The translations under genes and the position numbers were made by a program. The notes beneath the pieces are model-generated. The model was given only the letters and a program-made list of their open reading frames with translations, made no database searches and was not told the DNA's origin. A stretch of 64,000 bases of DNA from Pyxicephalus adspersus. Lineage: Eukaryota; Chordata; Amphibia; Anura; Pyxicephalidae. The DNA lies in the NCBI RefSeq assembly GCF_032062135.1, contig NC_092858.1, positions 122,405,021-122,469,020 on the forward strand, read 5' to 3'. This document shows, piece after piece, positions 34,954-46,284 of this stretch (positions within the stretch are counted from its first letter, which is position 1; each line of letters opens with the position of its first letter).

Positions 34954-36127
34954 ACCTATGGTATAGCGAGAGCCCAAAAATCATCATAATGATTGTTATT
35001 TTTGTGCTGTGAATGTAAAGGTTTTTAATTGTTACAAGAAAAACAAGTGGGAGTACCCTGATTTGTAATCAGCAAGACGACCTGTGCCGCATGGTGCTGA
35101 TGTTCCTATACTAGTGTTCAGTACACTCCCTGATATTCTGTATCTGACATGGAGGATATACAGGGTTTGGAGTGTAATCCAGGAGTTAGCAGTGAAAGTG
35201 AATATAAAGGAAGTGTTTTATCAAACCAGCAGTTCTCCCAAGAAGAGCTCAATGATTTAATATATGACCTAAGTCTGTCAAGGCAAGCATCTGAACTTTT
35301 AGCATCCAGGCTAAAAGAAAAGAACTGTCTGAGAATGTAAGTTAAAATAACGGTTTATAGGATAAGAGAGGTGGCACTCTGGACTACTAGCCCATATGGC
35401 AGTATCAGAATACTGAGCAGAAGACTGGCGGCTTTTCATAGACAGTTCCACTCGAAGTTTGAAATCTGTTGTACTGCATAATGAAGAAAAATTAAAAGCA
35501 GGAATCTTAGATGGACCCAGATTCAGAAACTGATAAATGATTCAAATTTCACAAGTTACATGACTGATAATGAAGCTTCTGCCTGGCACAGCTATGTCAT
35601 GATTGTCACGATCTTCTTGGGTAACCATAAAGCACAAAATTATGAAGTATACAAAACTGGTACAAAACTTGCTCTTAAACTTTAAAGATGTGGGTGCTAC
35701 TATGAGCATATAGGTTCCATCAAGTTATAAAGGAGATGGAAGAAAGGTATCAGGGCAGATGGGAGAGACACATGTTGGCAGACCACTGTTGGAGCCTTCA
35801 ATGTGATTGTCCTGATCATCAACATAAAAGGAAATCATACAAACTGAGTTTTTCAATGACTTCTTTGTGATTAGTTCTGTAAAAATAATGAATATAAAAT
35901 ATATTGGCATTAAGTATTTCAAAAATGTAGTTTTGTATATGTAGTCATATCTAGTTTAATTTTGCTTAATTTTTATGTTTCATGTTTTCTATGAGGTTAT
36001 TATTGAGGTAATTATTTCAAAAACTAGAGCCAATCTTGCAAAACCAATACCAAATTTTGGAATCTGCATCAAACATAACCTAAAATGACTTTAATCTGTT
36101 TGTCAAGAATATGTTTGTTGACCAGTG
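34954..36127 (+). pseudogene. 'FHQD' transposon protein remnants, copy 2 (tandem duplicate)
   Basis: It begins with the 94-bp N-terminal segment also at 33051 (same TAG stop), then continues with KKNKWEYPDL, a stop, SARRPVPHGADVP, and the 63-codon open frame 35149-35340 (FSQEELNDLIYDLSLSRQAS, then ASRLKEKN). After this come the same FIDSS, VLLH/EEKLKAG fusion, FLGNHKAQ and RFHQD pieces as in copy 1, with the same deletions and a few private differences. It ends at CAGTG plus TTA (36123-36130). The shared deletions show that copies 1 and 2 come from one already damaged element. This copy lacks its left terminal repeat. Confidence 0.72.
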
Positions 36128-36354
36128 TTATTTAGGTGATGCAGAGAATTGTTTTTTGCATTAAACATTCTTTTTAGAATTGTGGGCAAAAAGTTCAACC
36201 CTTGCCACATCAGACCATGACACATATCCCCACATGCTTTTGGAAGACTTGATCTATTTCTTTTTGCAAATTTTAGCTGGGCCTGGATGTTTTTTCTTTT
36301 TTCTAAGTAAAGGCTTCTGTCTTGCAGCCCTACCTCATCATCAAAGAACACCAT
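36110..36354 (-). pseudogene. Tc1 transposase fragment, N-terminal to middle part
   Basis: The minus-strand frame reads VGLQDRSLYLEKRKNIQAQL, KFAKRNR, CGDMCHGLMW, LNFLPTILKRMF and HHLNNT. This matches the part of Tc1 transposases that contains the first catalytic Asp (normally a WSDE-type motif, here degraded to GLMW, so the Asp is lost). It continues logically into the KHSGG segment at 33492, with the CACAG-ended element lying between the two. A partial copy is also present at about 34825-34952. Confidence 0.7.
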
Positions 36355-36396
36355 CCCAACAGTGAAGCACAGTGGTGGCAGTTTCAGTTTCAGGTG

Positions 36397-38148
36397 GCAG
36401 AGGTGTGACTACTTGCTAACATGCAGAACTATCGTCTTGCACTTTATAACTGCTATACACCTTTACATACTTCTAGCAAACCTTTGGATCAAAATTCTAT
36501 GTCCTTTTTTTGCAATAAATGTTTAAGATGACCAACTGTATCAAAGTGACTGGCCAGTCTACTTTGCAAATATTACCTTGCAGTATATTTTAATATTTCA
36601 TATATGTAGTGTGTATAGACAAGAGCTACATGCCCATAAAACTGACAAATCTGCTCACACCAAGCAGATTACACATCTGTGCACCTAAGGGTGCATCTCT
36701 TGTCTTCTAAATGTGATTTAGAGACATCATTTGTCATACCTGGCTGAATTGCTAGAAAATTGAAGGTGATTATTAAACTAATTGATGCTATGCAAGCAAT
36801 TTATAGTCATTAAAATGCCTTTTCTAAACAGGATACTAACAAGTAACTTTTTTGATGTTTTTTGCGTTTCTAAAAGCACAGGAGTTAAACACAAAGAAGA
36901 TAAGTCTTTTAAGTGGGCAGCCAAATGAAGACACTCGCTTTTACTTCAACAATCCCAATTACATGTCACATATTATTCCTTGCACGGAGCTGTAATTGCT
37001 AATATGCCAGAAAACATCAATTTGTTGCATCTACTTCCCATTTTAATTGCTAGTTCTTGAAGTGACATTCTCCTGTCCTCATACCATCTTCGGTTAATTT
37101 TGCAGGCCCTTGAAGAGTCTGTCTGCCTCATCCCTACATAGATACATAGGCTTCCTTTTCTTAAGATGTTAAGCAGAATGATCAATGGCTACCTGTTCAT
37201 TTTTCGTAATGAGCTTTATCTTTGCCTGACAGTTTGCCTGACTTTCCTCTTCTGAAAAGCTTTGAGAAATCCAAGAAACAATGTTTTTGGGAAAAAATGT
37301 AGACATCAACCATAGTTGAATTTTGTGTATATTCTATATACAAAATATTCCTATTTTTTTCACAATTATCATTACCCTCAATAATTTTACTTTAGGAGTT
37401 GTGTACAAATTAAATAACAGTTTAGTTATACAGTCTTAAATTTTTTTTATATGTAGGCAAATTATATAACAATTTTCATTTTCTAACAATGAGATTAATA
37501 ATTTTTAACATCTGGGCAGTAATAGGCCAAGAACATCTTGTCTTTTACCATATGATTCAAGCTTTAATGCAATCAATTACCCTGAAATATATCCCCATAT
37601 TTGTCTTATTCTTACATTTAGGTAGATAAGTAGCAGGACTCCATCTTGTCATTTATTTTAGCCATTTTGAGTCCTGTCTGCTTCTCAGTAGCTCTCAAGG
37701 ATCTTGCAGATAGTGGTTGTGCAAACAGGGTCCAAACAGGATCCAACCACCAAAAGACCTCTTCTGGAAAGGCAGTTGGAAGTATTACTTGAAAACTGTG
37801 GTTAATTATTGCAGTCATGCAAGGTCTTTATTATAAAGAACTTTCCTGATGAGTGGTGGTTGGATATTTCCACTCTGAGTCAATGCTGATTTTAGTTTCC
37901 CAAGTTTATATATACCCCGCAAAAGAAAATCATTCAATGATATATAGGAGCAATGGCATGGCAATGCTGCTGGCTGTAAAATAAAAGATAATGAATGGAC
38001 CAACCAATCAAAAAATAAAACACACTGGCTTGATTAGTTGAAGAGCCTGGGTAGGGGGCTTGGGCAGTAAGAGTAGACTGTCGGTGGAGAAGAACCTCAA
38101 GAGTGGTTGGCAAAATCTATAGTGCCACGCATAAGATGGTTTCTTCTT
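36397..38148. other. Repeat-poor DNA with a candidate conserved noncoding stretch (36640-37260)
   Basis: No element ends or exons seen. The part from about 36640 to 37260 is relatively balanced in composition and contains TAATTG, TTAAACTAATTGATG and CATTAAAATG words without internal repetition, as conserved noncoding elements often do. This cannot be decided from one sequence. Confidence 0.25.

Positions 38149-38174
<26 letters not shown>
38149..38174. repeat. (TA)n microsatellite
   Basis: Thirteen uninterrupted TA units. They inflate overlapping open frames on both strands into IYIYIY stretches. Confidence 0.95.
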
Positions 38175-38179
<5 letters not shown>

Positions 38180-38207
38180 CAAGATTCCAGCAGCGACAAG
38201 TCTAGAA

Positions 38208-38430
38208 CAGCAGTCGCCAACCAGAAAATTTTGGTGGTCCACTCTAAGCCTGCTATGGGAGAGTGGGCGGGTTATGTCCAGGGATACAGCCCGCCCACTT
38301 CCCTGCACCTGGGACTTGTACGGGAACGTGTTCCGCGGGTCTGGCCAGTGCGTCCCCCCGCTCGGGGGTGCACCGGCTAGAGCCACGGACCCCCAAAATT
38401 TTCCCGCGGACCACCGGTTGGCGACCGCTG
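38208..38430. mobile_element. GC-rich non-autonomous hAT-type element
   Basis: The ends CAGCAGTCGCCAACC and GGTTGGCGACCGCTG are inverted with one mismatch, and CAG...CTG termini are a hAT hallmark. The second pair AAAATTTTGGTGGTCC and GGACC..CCAAAATTTT lies just inside. The 223-bp element is far richer in G+C than its AT-rich surroundings. The flanks (GTCTAGAA and ATTTAAAC) do not give a clear 8-bp duplication, so the insertion is old or its edges are altered. No coding capacity: the overlapping frames at 38103-38477 and 38117-38386 are chance. Confidence 0.75.
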
Positions 38431-38664
38431 ATTTAAACCCCTATACTTGGAGTTTACAGGTATTACTTGCGATGTAAAAACAACTGGTAGACATGTTATC
38501 TTGCCCATAACAGGTACAATATAGGCTTATTTTAATAGTCATTTGAAAGATTTACCCATTAAAAAGATTTTAACCCATTAAAAAGTGCACATTTCCTTTT
38601 GTATCTCAGTAAATAAAATTTATACTTAAACAAATGTATTAGATCTACAGCAAAATTAAACGTT

Positions 38665-38695
<31 letters not shown>

Positions 38696-38697
38696 GT
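38665..38697. repeat. Imperfect (TA)n microsatellite
   Basis: TA units interrupted by two G substitutions (TATATGTATATATATG). Confidence 0.9.
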
Positions 38698-38699
38698 AT

Positions 38700-39950
38700 G
38701 AAGTCTATATTTGCCTTTCCTATTAAAATGCTACTCTACATCTTATGAACATTGTTACACAGAAGCAGATTTATAGTTTCTTCTGTACAGAGTACCTGGA
38801 ACACTATGTATGAACACCAGAAATCAATGTGTCTGTATCGCACAGCTAGGCCCTGGTCCGTGTACTACAGCAGAGCTGCAGAATATAAATTATTGGAAGG
38901 ATGAGAGAAAACTGTGTACCTTGGTTACAGTTCCTTGGGCTATTAGAATTTCTATCAGGCTGCTGCTTTATTGCTTTTTTTGCAGACGTATTATGAGTGC
39001 CCACTTCATCAGTAGTGTTAATGTACTGTTTGACATTGGTTGGAATGAACTGGTATTTTCTCGGTGTAAATATATTCCCGTTATATGAACAGGGCAACTA
39101 TGTAAGCCATTTTTCAGCTATTTAGGAAATATTTTGAACTTCTAAAAGAAAAAAAGTTATTCATTTGGTTGAGTATTGCTAGTTTTCTGTATTAACTAAA
39201 GTTTAAACTTGTATGAAGTAGCATGGCATTTACATTGGCTACAAATAAAACTATATTTTGGTTGAATTTAGACAATTCTTAATGTGTGTATACAGTGGTA
39301 TTCATATAGTTTTCCTGCTTTTATATTATGTTTAGAATGTTAAAAAAAACTAATTGACTAAGGGAAAAATTGAATTAGCTCTAAAATCAACAGAAGACAG
39401 GCGTTAGATTCAAATAGAACAATCAATAATCCTTGGAAATACCTACTGGGCTCTAGTAGTGGAAGCTCAAGTTTCGGCTTCAGTGAAAATATCTTCATTG
39501 CTAACCATACAAGCCACCAGTCAAAAGCATGGAAACTCCCAACTTATTTCATGCTCCTCTTTCTTTAAATTCATTTGAAGTTCTTATACCTTATTTAAAT
39601 CTATCAGAATAGCATAAAGCTAAACTACAGTTGCAGACCTGCCAACATTTACTACATTGATGCACCAATATAAATTGACTCAAATTAACAATTTCTGCAA
39701 TAATACATTGATTTCTGATGTAAGTATACCTACAAAATTGTGGTTCCGCTTACCCTGCATTTTTTATAAAAAGGAATTTCCTTTTACTATAATTTTCTAC
39801 AAGATAAGGACCTATGGGTTAAGTCTGCAATTGTGTCTATTTTGGAAAAAGATTTAAAACAAACTTACTTCTGGAAAAAAATCATTATCTTTAATTACTA
39901 AGTATCAAAATGCACTGCATATTGGAAATGTTCTCCATAAATTTTCCTGC
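38700..39950. other. Unannotated AT-rich DNA, probably including older LINE sequence at its right end
   Basis: No exon is supported. From about 39650 the sequence has weak, frameshifted protein-like stretches leading into the LINE remnant that starts at 39955, so LINE sequence may begin earlier than I can show. Confidence 0.35.
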
Positions 39951-39954
39951 TATG

Positions 39955-40315
39955 GTACCGTACCCCTTATAGATTGTCTGAATTCTCTGGGGATATTTCA
40001 CCTAAGGGCTGGAGACAATGTAATGAAATCAACACATCTGTACACATGTTCTGAAGCTGCAAGAGCTTGACCAGTTTTTGGCATTCTGTATTTGCACTTA
40101 TACCCAAAATAACGGGTTATCTAATTAAGCCGATTCCTGCCCTAGCGTTATTGAGCATTGGTATTGACAAATTTCCTCCAAATTTTAGAATAATTGTAAA
40201 TCATATTTTATTAGCTGCAAGATTAGCTTTAGCAGGAACATGGCAAAGTAATAAGTCCCCCAACATGTCAGATATAATAGAGAAAATTTTAACTAATTAT
40301 AACTAATTATCATTA
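39955..40315 (+). pseudogene. C-terminal tail of an L1/Tx1-type LINE ORF2
   Basis: The frame reads YRTPYRLSEFSGDISPKGW, then RQC...NTSVHMF, a stop where Trp is expected, SC, and then the open stretch 40067-40306 (SFWHSVFALIPKITGY, ALALLSIGID, IIVNHILLAARLALAGTW, MSDIIEKI). The pattern 'YRTPxRL ... W..C ... HMW..C ... FW', followed by a hydrophobic block ending in a LAR.W-type motif, is characteristic of the region downstream of reverse transcriptase in vertebrate L1-clade (Tx1-like) elements. At least one stop and the lack of the RT and endonuclease parts make it a 5'-truncated dead copy. Confidence 0.7.
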
Positions 40316-40571
40316 AGAGAAAGCAGTAACATAGAATTCTCACTCCTTTAGATAAATGCTGGTAAGCTTGGTTAGTACATTATTCTTTTGAAGGATGTTA
40401 GTACAAACACCATTAGACGCTTTACCTTATTGGCATTTTTATTTTTTTACTAAAAAAATTTGTGCATGTACTGTATATATTTAACTTTTTGCAATCAGCT
40501 GAAGTGTAAACCAGGGCAAGCCAGCCATAGACAGTAATCGGTTGTCCATCCATCTTCAGGTATAGAGTTTG

Positions 40572-40996
40572 AGGCTATGTACACACGTGCAATATTTATA
40601 GTTGGAAACGAACAACTAACGACCTATCGTCCGATAATTGTTAACAAAAAAAGGGAACTACTGGCCAATGACGCCGATGAAAGAGGAATGTCACTGGAAA
40701 CGACTGTCCCAGCAGATCGGATTGGGCGACGATCGTTCGCTATCTATTTTGTGTATGGTCATTCAGTGATCGTGGATTGTTCTGTGATACACTTTTTCCT
40801 GTACATGTCACTTCTTGCATCGTTCAAATGATCGTATCTAGTGTGTGTACATTTTTGGTGGATTATATTTGAAGGATTGTATCGTTTCAGCAGAATTGTG
40901 CACAATACTTCTATTCAAAATAATTGTGAATAATCATTGATCAGTTGTTAATCGTTCATTTTCCAATGACAATTATTGCACGTGTGTACATAGCCT
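40572..40996. mobile_element. Inverted-repeat element, TACACACGTGCAAT type
   Basis: The first 23 and the last 23 bases are perfect inverted copies (AGGCTATGTACACACGTGCA at the left). Similarity continues inward with substitutions (TAGTTGGAAACGAAC versus TCATTGGAAAATGAAC). The interior is rich in ATCGT and GATCG words, and the apparent open frame at 40577-40831 is incidental. A fragment of the same family lies at 1156-1207. The target duplication is not clear, so the superfamily is left open. Length 425 bp, non-autonomous. Confidence 0.85.
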
Positions 40997-40999
40997 TAG

Positions 41000-43328
41000 T
41001 CTTCCAGGGCTCTCAACAAGAGCACAACAAATACTGAGCTTTCTTATAAGACAGTATAACACACTGTAACGACTGAAGCCTGAGGCACCATTTAATGTTT
41101 ATTTGTAAAATTTTATACAAAGGATATTATATTACAAAACCTAAAAGTAAAATATCAGTTTTGAAATGTATAAAATTAAAACTGACTAATAATCATAAGG
41201 TTAGGAATTAGTTTCTGCTTCTTAAGTGCAATAACCCATAGCAAACAATCTGAATTCCTCAGGCTATGGTCTGTTTTCCAAAGGCCAGTGGTCCTTGAAG
41301 AGAAACTGCATTCTAAAATGAAGGTGAGTAAAAGGACTATCCACTGGTATTGCCTATAGTTTCCATTCAGCTGATCTTTTTCCCATTACTGGTCTACCAC
41401 GTCTGGTTCTTCACTGTATCTCTGTAGGGAAGCGACCACCCTAGTATAGGCAGATGTTTGCTTCCTTATGTCATTCGTCCTTATGTAAGACATTAGTGAC
41501 CTTAAACCTTACTCCAAACCCCCTGAGACTAGCACTCAGGGCAGAAGAGCCTTAGATCTTAAACTATAGATATACAGGTATGAGGCACTGGCATGTCTAT
41601 GCACACATACTAGCAAGCATTCTATTTTCAGGAGGACTTCAAGATAAACCATACAAATTAGGCAATCTTAAATAAAACCAAAAATGTAATTTATCATATC
41701 ACCAAGTATAATAAATGTTTTGTAATGAAAGTATATATACTAAGGGTCCACTCAAAGTTTTAAATTTAAATGATCACTAAGATATTGTGGCTTATTTTTT
41801 TCATGGTACTTTGGTTGGAGATCTCTGTACTTTAACTACTAACCCAATCCACTAAAGCAATTATGTTTCTGCAAGCTGCTTCATTTAATTCTATTATAGT
41901 AAAATAGGAATGCAGTGCCCATGATTACATTTTGTGGAATCTACAGGAGAAAGTACAAGGAGGAATTGTTCCTGGGATGATTTCATTGCTGGGGTCCCCG
42001 AGAGATCTTGGAAACCACTGGTTAAGTCAAATGAGAAGCTTTGGCTTCATTTACCTTTACAACTGTTGTTTTCCATGAATATTCAGCTGGCTAGAAAGTA
42101 ATCTGGAATAATGTTATGCATCAAATTTTCTTTTAAATTATACAACAGAATAATACAGAATTAAAGAGGCTAGGCAGTTTACTGTTTCTAACCAAGACTC
42201 ATTTTACGTTCGGAGTCTCTTGTTAATGCTTTGATTTGACTACTGTAAAACTGCTCACTATAAGATGGATCTTAATTAGAGGATTTAATTTCCACAGTTT
42301 GCAGCGTCATTAATGCTTCTTGCTAAATGACCTCTTCTATTGATGCTGTGTGGTGGCCGTGCTGAGCAGCCTAATTTACGCTGCTCTTATTAGTGACAGT
42401 TTCTTAATAAAAAGGGAAACAATATTAGAACTGTGATATCTAAAAGTATATTTATGTAACTGAGCCTTACATATAACTCCTGTTTGAAACATGTATCCCT
42501 CATGCTGTGGGTGTTTTATACTCAATTTCACTTAGGGCTGCTGGTTTTCTGAGGGCATGCAGGGACTTTTATGAGGAACCCTAATGAGTGATTGCTCTGG
42601 ATGCTACTGAGTCATGACTTTAGGGCTTGTGTAAAAAAAGAAAATAAAAAGATTTGATGGTAAGAACATGTGTCTGCAGTTAAATATTTATCACTTTTAC
42701 TGGGCAATAGATCACTATCCCATTTGGAAATGATCCCTTCTGCTTAGACCTGTAATGTGTATTGGTCGTGTAGATATCAGCTAAGTGTTTTAAAGCATTT
42801 CTAAACTTACACATAATATTTATTGCAGAAGAAACAGCAATAAAACGAACGTACCTGCTGGATTTAAATTTTTCAGTCTCACTCATCTCTGCTTGCCCTG
42901 TTGCAGGCAACATTTCTGGTTCTGTATCTTTGGCCATCTTGGTCAGCCAGGCCAATGGACATGGAAATATGTTTATTCCCTGCACCCAGGGGTATGCTAG
43001 AAAGTTTGTACATTATAGAAAAGATTGTGAACAAACACGTGAGTTTATTTCAAAAGACCCAATATCTTTTCCTTCTCAAATAATAAACCTGCTTGCTTAC
43101 AATTTTTTCTTCCACTTTACACATGCCAGCTATGAAAGAGGAAGTCACAGTGCACCCTGTTCTACTTTATGTTATGTGATTAACTCATTGTGATTTCTTA
43201 TTAGATGTCTGGCCAAACATACTGTGTACATGCAAACCAGCTGAGCAACTGTTGCATGAATGACATTCAAATATTGTATGTATTGTTATTTTTGTAAACC
43301 ATGTTTTTTTGTAACTATGTCTGCCTGG
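41000..43328. other. Repeat-poor DNA, no supported exon
   Basis: Contains the candidate conserved segment at 42280-42420 and a short R2-like fragment near 42885-42965 (GGCCATCTTGGTCAGCCAGG). I see nothing else definable. Confidence 0.4.
42280..42420. other. Candidate conserved noncoding element
   Basis: A compact, non-repetitive 140-bp segment with CAGCGTCATTAATGCTTC, CTAAATGACCTCTTC and GAGCAGCCTAATTTACGC words and several TAAT cores. The composition differs from its AT-rich flanks, and there is no reading frame or splice structure. Inference only. Confidence 0.25.
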
Positions 43329-43329
43329 C

Positions 43330-43450
43330 AATTTACACCCTGCATCCAGTTTTCACACACCCCAAAGGCTGTTTTGTGCAAGCCAATTAACCTAACTGCA
43401 TGTTTTTTGGATGCGAGTAGAAATGTGAGAACCCTGAGTAAACCCACTAG
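43330..43450 (-). repeat. Fragment of a widespread vertebrate repeat (R3-like 5' part)
   Basis: AGCCAATTAACCTAACTGCA at 43381, followed by TGTTTTTTGGATG and, after decay, ACCCTGAGTAAACCCACT. This matches the familiar order of a high-copy fish and frog repeat. Reversed, CAGTTAGGTTAATTGGCT equals the start of the copy at 61783-61975. Confidence 0.6.
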
Positions 43451-43585
43451 AACAGGGGAAGAGTTGAAGAAAAATTTCATAAATAAAAATGATGGTATGC
43501 TTTGTAACAAGCATAAAAAAAGGTTTTTGGTTCGGAGGGAAAAGTCCAAATTTTTATATATTTTCAATATATATATTTATTTTAA

Positions 43586-44175
43586 ACAGTACTGTGAAAA
43601 AGTTTTAGGCATGCTGTGAACTATGATTGCTTTCTTAAAAAGAATTAAATATATTTTGCGAGGTAATTGATAAAAAATTAATTAAATCAACAGAAGAGAA
43701 ATCTAAATCAAATAAATATTTGGTGAGACCACCCTTTGCCTTTAAAAAAGCATCAGTTTTTCTAGGTGCACTTGAAAGCCTAGGTTGCTCCAAACATAGG
43801 CTGCCTCAAAAACCTATTGTCTTCTAATCCCAGACATACTCAATGATATAAAGATCAGGGCTCTGTGTGGGCCACCAAATCCAGGACTCCACATTCTTCT
43901 TTGCACTGAAGTTAGTTCTTATTGACATTGCTTGTATTTTTGGGGTTGTTGTCCTGTTGCAGAATGAATTCAATGGTACTGCATAATAGATATGTATCTG
44001 CTTGTGTTTCTCAACTCCATTTGCATAAATTTAGCCCAAACCTACAAAGAACTATGCTTCACTGTAGCCTGCAGACACTTTGGCTTCTGCAACAGTCAAA
44101 TTTTTCAAATTTTGACTGATCTGTCCAGAACTGCTGCCATTTTTCTGCACCTCAGTTCTTATGTCTATATACATA
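43586..44175 (-). mobile_element. Tc1-like element remnant (second lineage)
   Basis: It starts with ACAGTACTGTGAAAAAGTTT and TAGGCATGCTGTGAA, which resemble the inverted terminus of a different Tc1 family from the one at 31287. Further in, GTGAGACCACCCTTTGCCTT, CAGGGCTCTGTGTGGGCC, TGTCCTGTTGCAGAATGAAT and CTGCTGCCATTTTTCTGCAC follow in the order expected for the C-terminal half of the transposase on the minus strand. Deletions and stops disrupt it, and the far half and opposite terminus are not recognisable beyond about 44175. Confidence 0.65.
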
Positions 44176-46284
44176 CACATCAGGACTATTTTATCTACTT
44201 AACACGCGGTGACTACACTAACATGTCATTATTTTATTAAGATATCCACACTCATGCTTCCCTACCATAACTGCTGTCCCTGTTTAAATTCACCAAGAAT
44301 GTGATCATTCTAAACTACATAACACTGATTCTGTTACTTCTTTTGGAATTCCAAAAATTGGGGCACAGTATTCTGTTTTGGTCTAAGAGTCTTAATTTTT
44401 CTTTTTAAACTTGCAAAAAGTGAAAACATTTAATCACGTTTAGTTGCTAAAAATATACTCTCTTCCCCCCTTTTTTTGAAAGATATGTTCTTCTTTTTCC
44501 CATTATACAAACCAACTGTAAGGGGTAGTGCACCCTGGTACTATGAGAATGCCAGATCTGGGCTTTCATAGGGAGTCTGATCCTACCTGTATCTAAGTCT
44601 CCAACAAGTAGCCATCCCCCTAAAGCCACTAAAGTCTGTTTTTATCTCCTTCTGCTAACAAGCAATTCAGGAAGAAGAGTGGCACATGGGAAGGAAGCAG
44701 TAGTTACTGTGGCTGCAGGAAGGCAGAGTCAGCATGGAAATGGAGGAGGTACATTATAGGCTACTTGACTGGGGTACAGTCTGCCATTGGAAGGTCCGGG
44801 AAGGATCTGTCCCTAAATATTTGTTACTAATGAGATCTCGCACCAGGGGTTCTGTCACTGGGGTGTTTGTCAGGTGGTCTGACATTGAGGGATTTTTACT
44901 AAGGGTCTGGATCTCAGCAATCTGTCTCAGAGGTATCTGTCTCCAACAGATATTTCAGTGGGATGTTGACCATTGATGGGTCTGCAAAGGATTTTTACAT
45001 GGACATGGACAAGCCTGAGCAGTGCTGCCAGTAGGTTTGGGCATCCAATGGAGCAGACTGGGAGGGCTTAGGTTTAAATTCTGCATAGAAGCCCCTAGGT
45101 GTGTAACTACCTTCACTGATCAGAACCGAGGCCTCTTAGGAGCAGTATTGAGGCAGAATGTTCAGATGTCTTATTGCACCTATGTACAGCACTCTAGACT
45201 GCTTCTCACAGAAATGACTATGTCCTAATTAAGGTAAGTAATGAGAATAGAAAGGGTTTTTTTAATTGTTGAATAGTGAGAGAAAATCCAGGAATAACAA
45301 GATAAAAGCAGATTGATTTCAGAATAGTGACCACAGCAGACTTTCTTTTTAAATTTGGAGTTGTCGGAAAAGGTTAGATATTCAGGTTTTTTTATTGCTG
45401 TAACACCACTGGGAGAACCACATGTAACACTACATGTATCTGTAAGACCACTGGGAGAATTCTACTGTTCCCTGTCCTGTTACACAAAGACAAGGAATAA
45501 AGGGAACAAGAGCAAGAATTAAATTCCAAAAGATTTAGTCTTTCTATATCACTTAATGTATTTTTTTCCCTATAGGTACGGCATACAAGAACGACACAGC
45601 CAGATTTCTAACAGAGGTTTTAACTATTAAATCCTTGGAAAGCTAGTTAAAATAGGATTATCTTACATTGTTTGAAAGGAGGCTGCAAAGGAAAGCCAAT
45701 TAATATTTGCAAATATATTCATGAACTTTCTACATTTTGCACAGAGCAGGTGACAAGAGGGCTTCTACTGTGACAGAAGGAAAGAAATGTCATTTTCAGC
45801 ATAGAATGGAGCCTTTGGAGTTGAGCTGACAGTCTGTGGCATTACTTATCAAGTGATAAGTGGTGAATGATTAGCGGGGTGTAATAATAGATTTGATGTA
45901 TTTTTTAACAAAATGTGACTACAGATGTACTTGGCAAGTAAAATGGAATCATATTTCTGGCTTGCCCGAATTCAGTTTTCGCTTGGACTTAGGAAACAAT
46001 AAATTGTTTAAAAAATGCAAGAACAAACCAACAATCAAGAAAACAAACAGCAGAATTTTAATTATCTGAAAATAAAAGTAAAGCAAAAAATTTTGCTTCA
46101 TCCGTTTACAATCCTAATAGTTAAATTTACTATTATTCTAATCAGATTGCAAGTTTGACTTACTGTATAATTGTATATACTCAATGAACACTTTGTTAAG
46201 TACATTTGTTCAACTGCTTCTTAATGCAAATATCTGATCAGCCATCATGATCTGTGACATGTGTTCTGTATCTGTAACACATAC
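44176..46284. other. Unannotated DNA including a candidate conserved stretch (45620-45900)
   Basis: No exon is supported; frames at 44734-44976 and 45022-45228 lack family motifs. At 45620-45900, non-repetitive sequence with CCAATTAATATTTGCAAAT (containing an ATTTGCAT-like octamer relative) and TCAAGTGATAAGTGGTGAA could be a regulatory element; inference only. Confidence 0.3.

Larger units (their letters stand above)
31287..36396 (-). mobile_element. Tc1-like element, split by later insertions and duplications
   Basis: The outer end at 31287 (TAGTAGATAAAAAAGACTAC, then CCCCTGTTAAAATGTCAGGT) resembles the inverted terminus of a large Tc1 family of fish and frogs. Reading the minus strand, transposase pieces occur in order: N-terminal to middle part at 36354-36110, middle to C-terminal part at 33492-33146 and again at 32895-32403, and the extreme C-terminus with 3' noncoding sequence at 31515-31287. 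A short inverted scrap (NTIPTVKHSGGS sense on the plus strand) lies at 36337-36396. The N-terminal DNA-binding part and the right terminus are missing. Two later elements (31516-32398 and 33496-34824) lie inside. Dead element. Confidence 0.7.

Noticed and set aside
38103..38477. 124-residue frame with an IYIYIYI stretch
   Set aside because: Produced by the (TA)n tract joined to a GC-rich hAT element.
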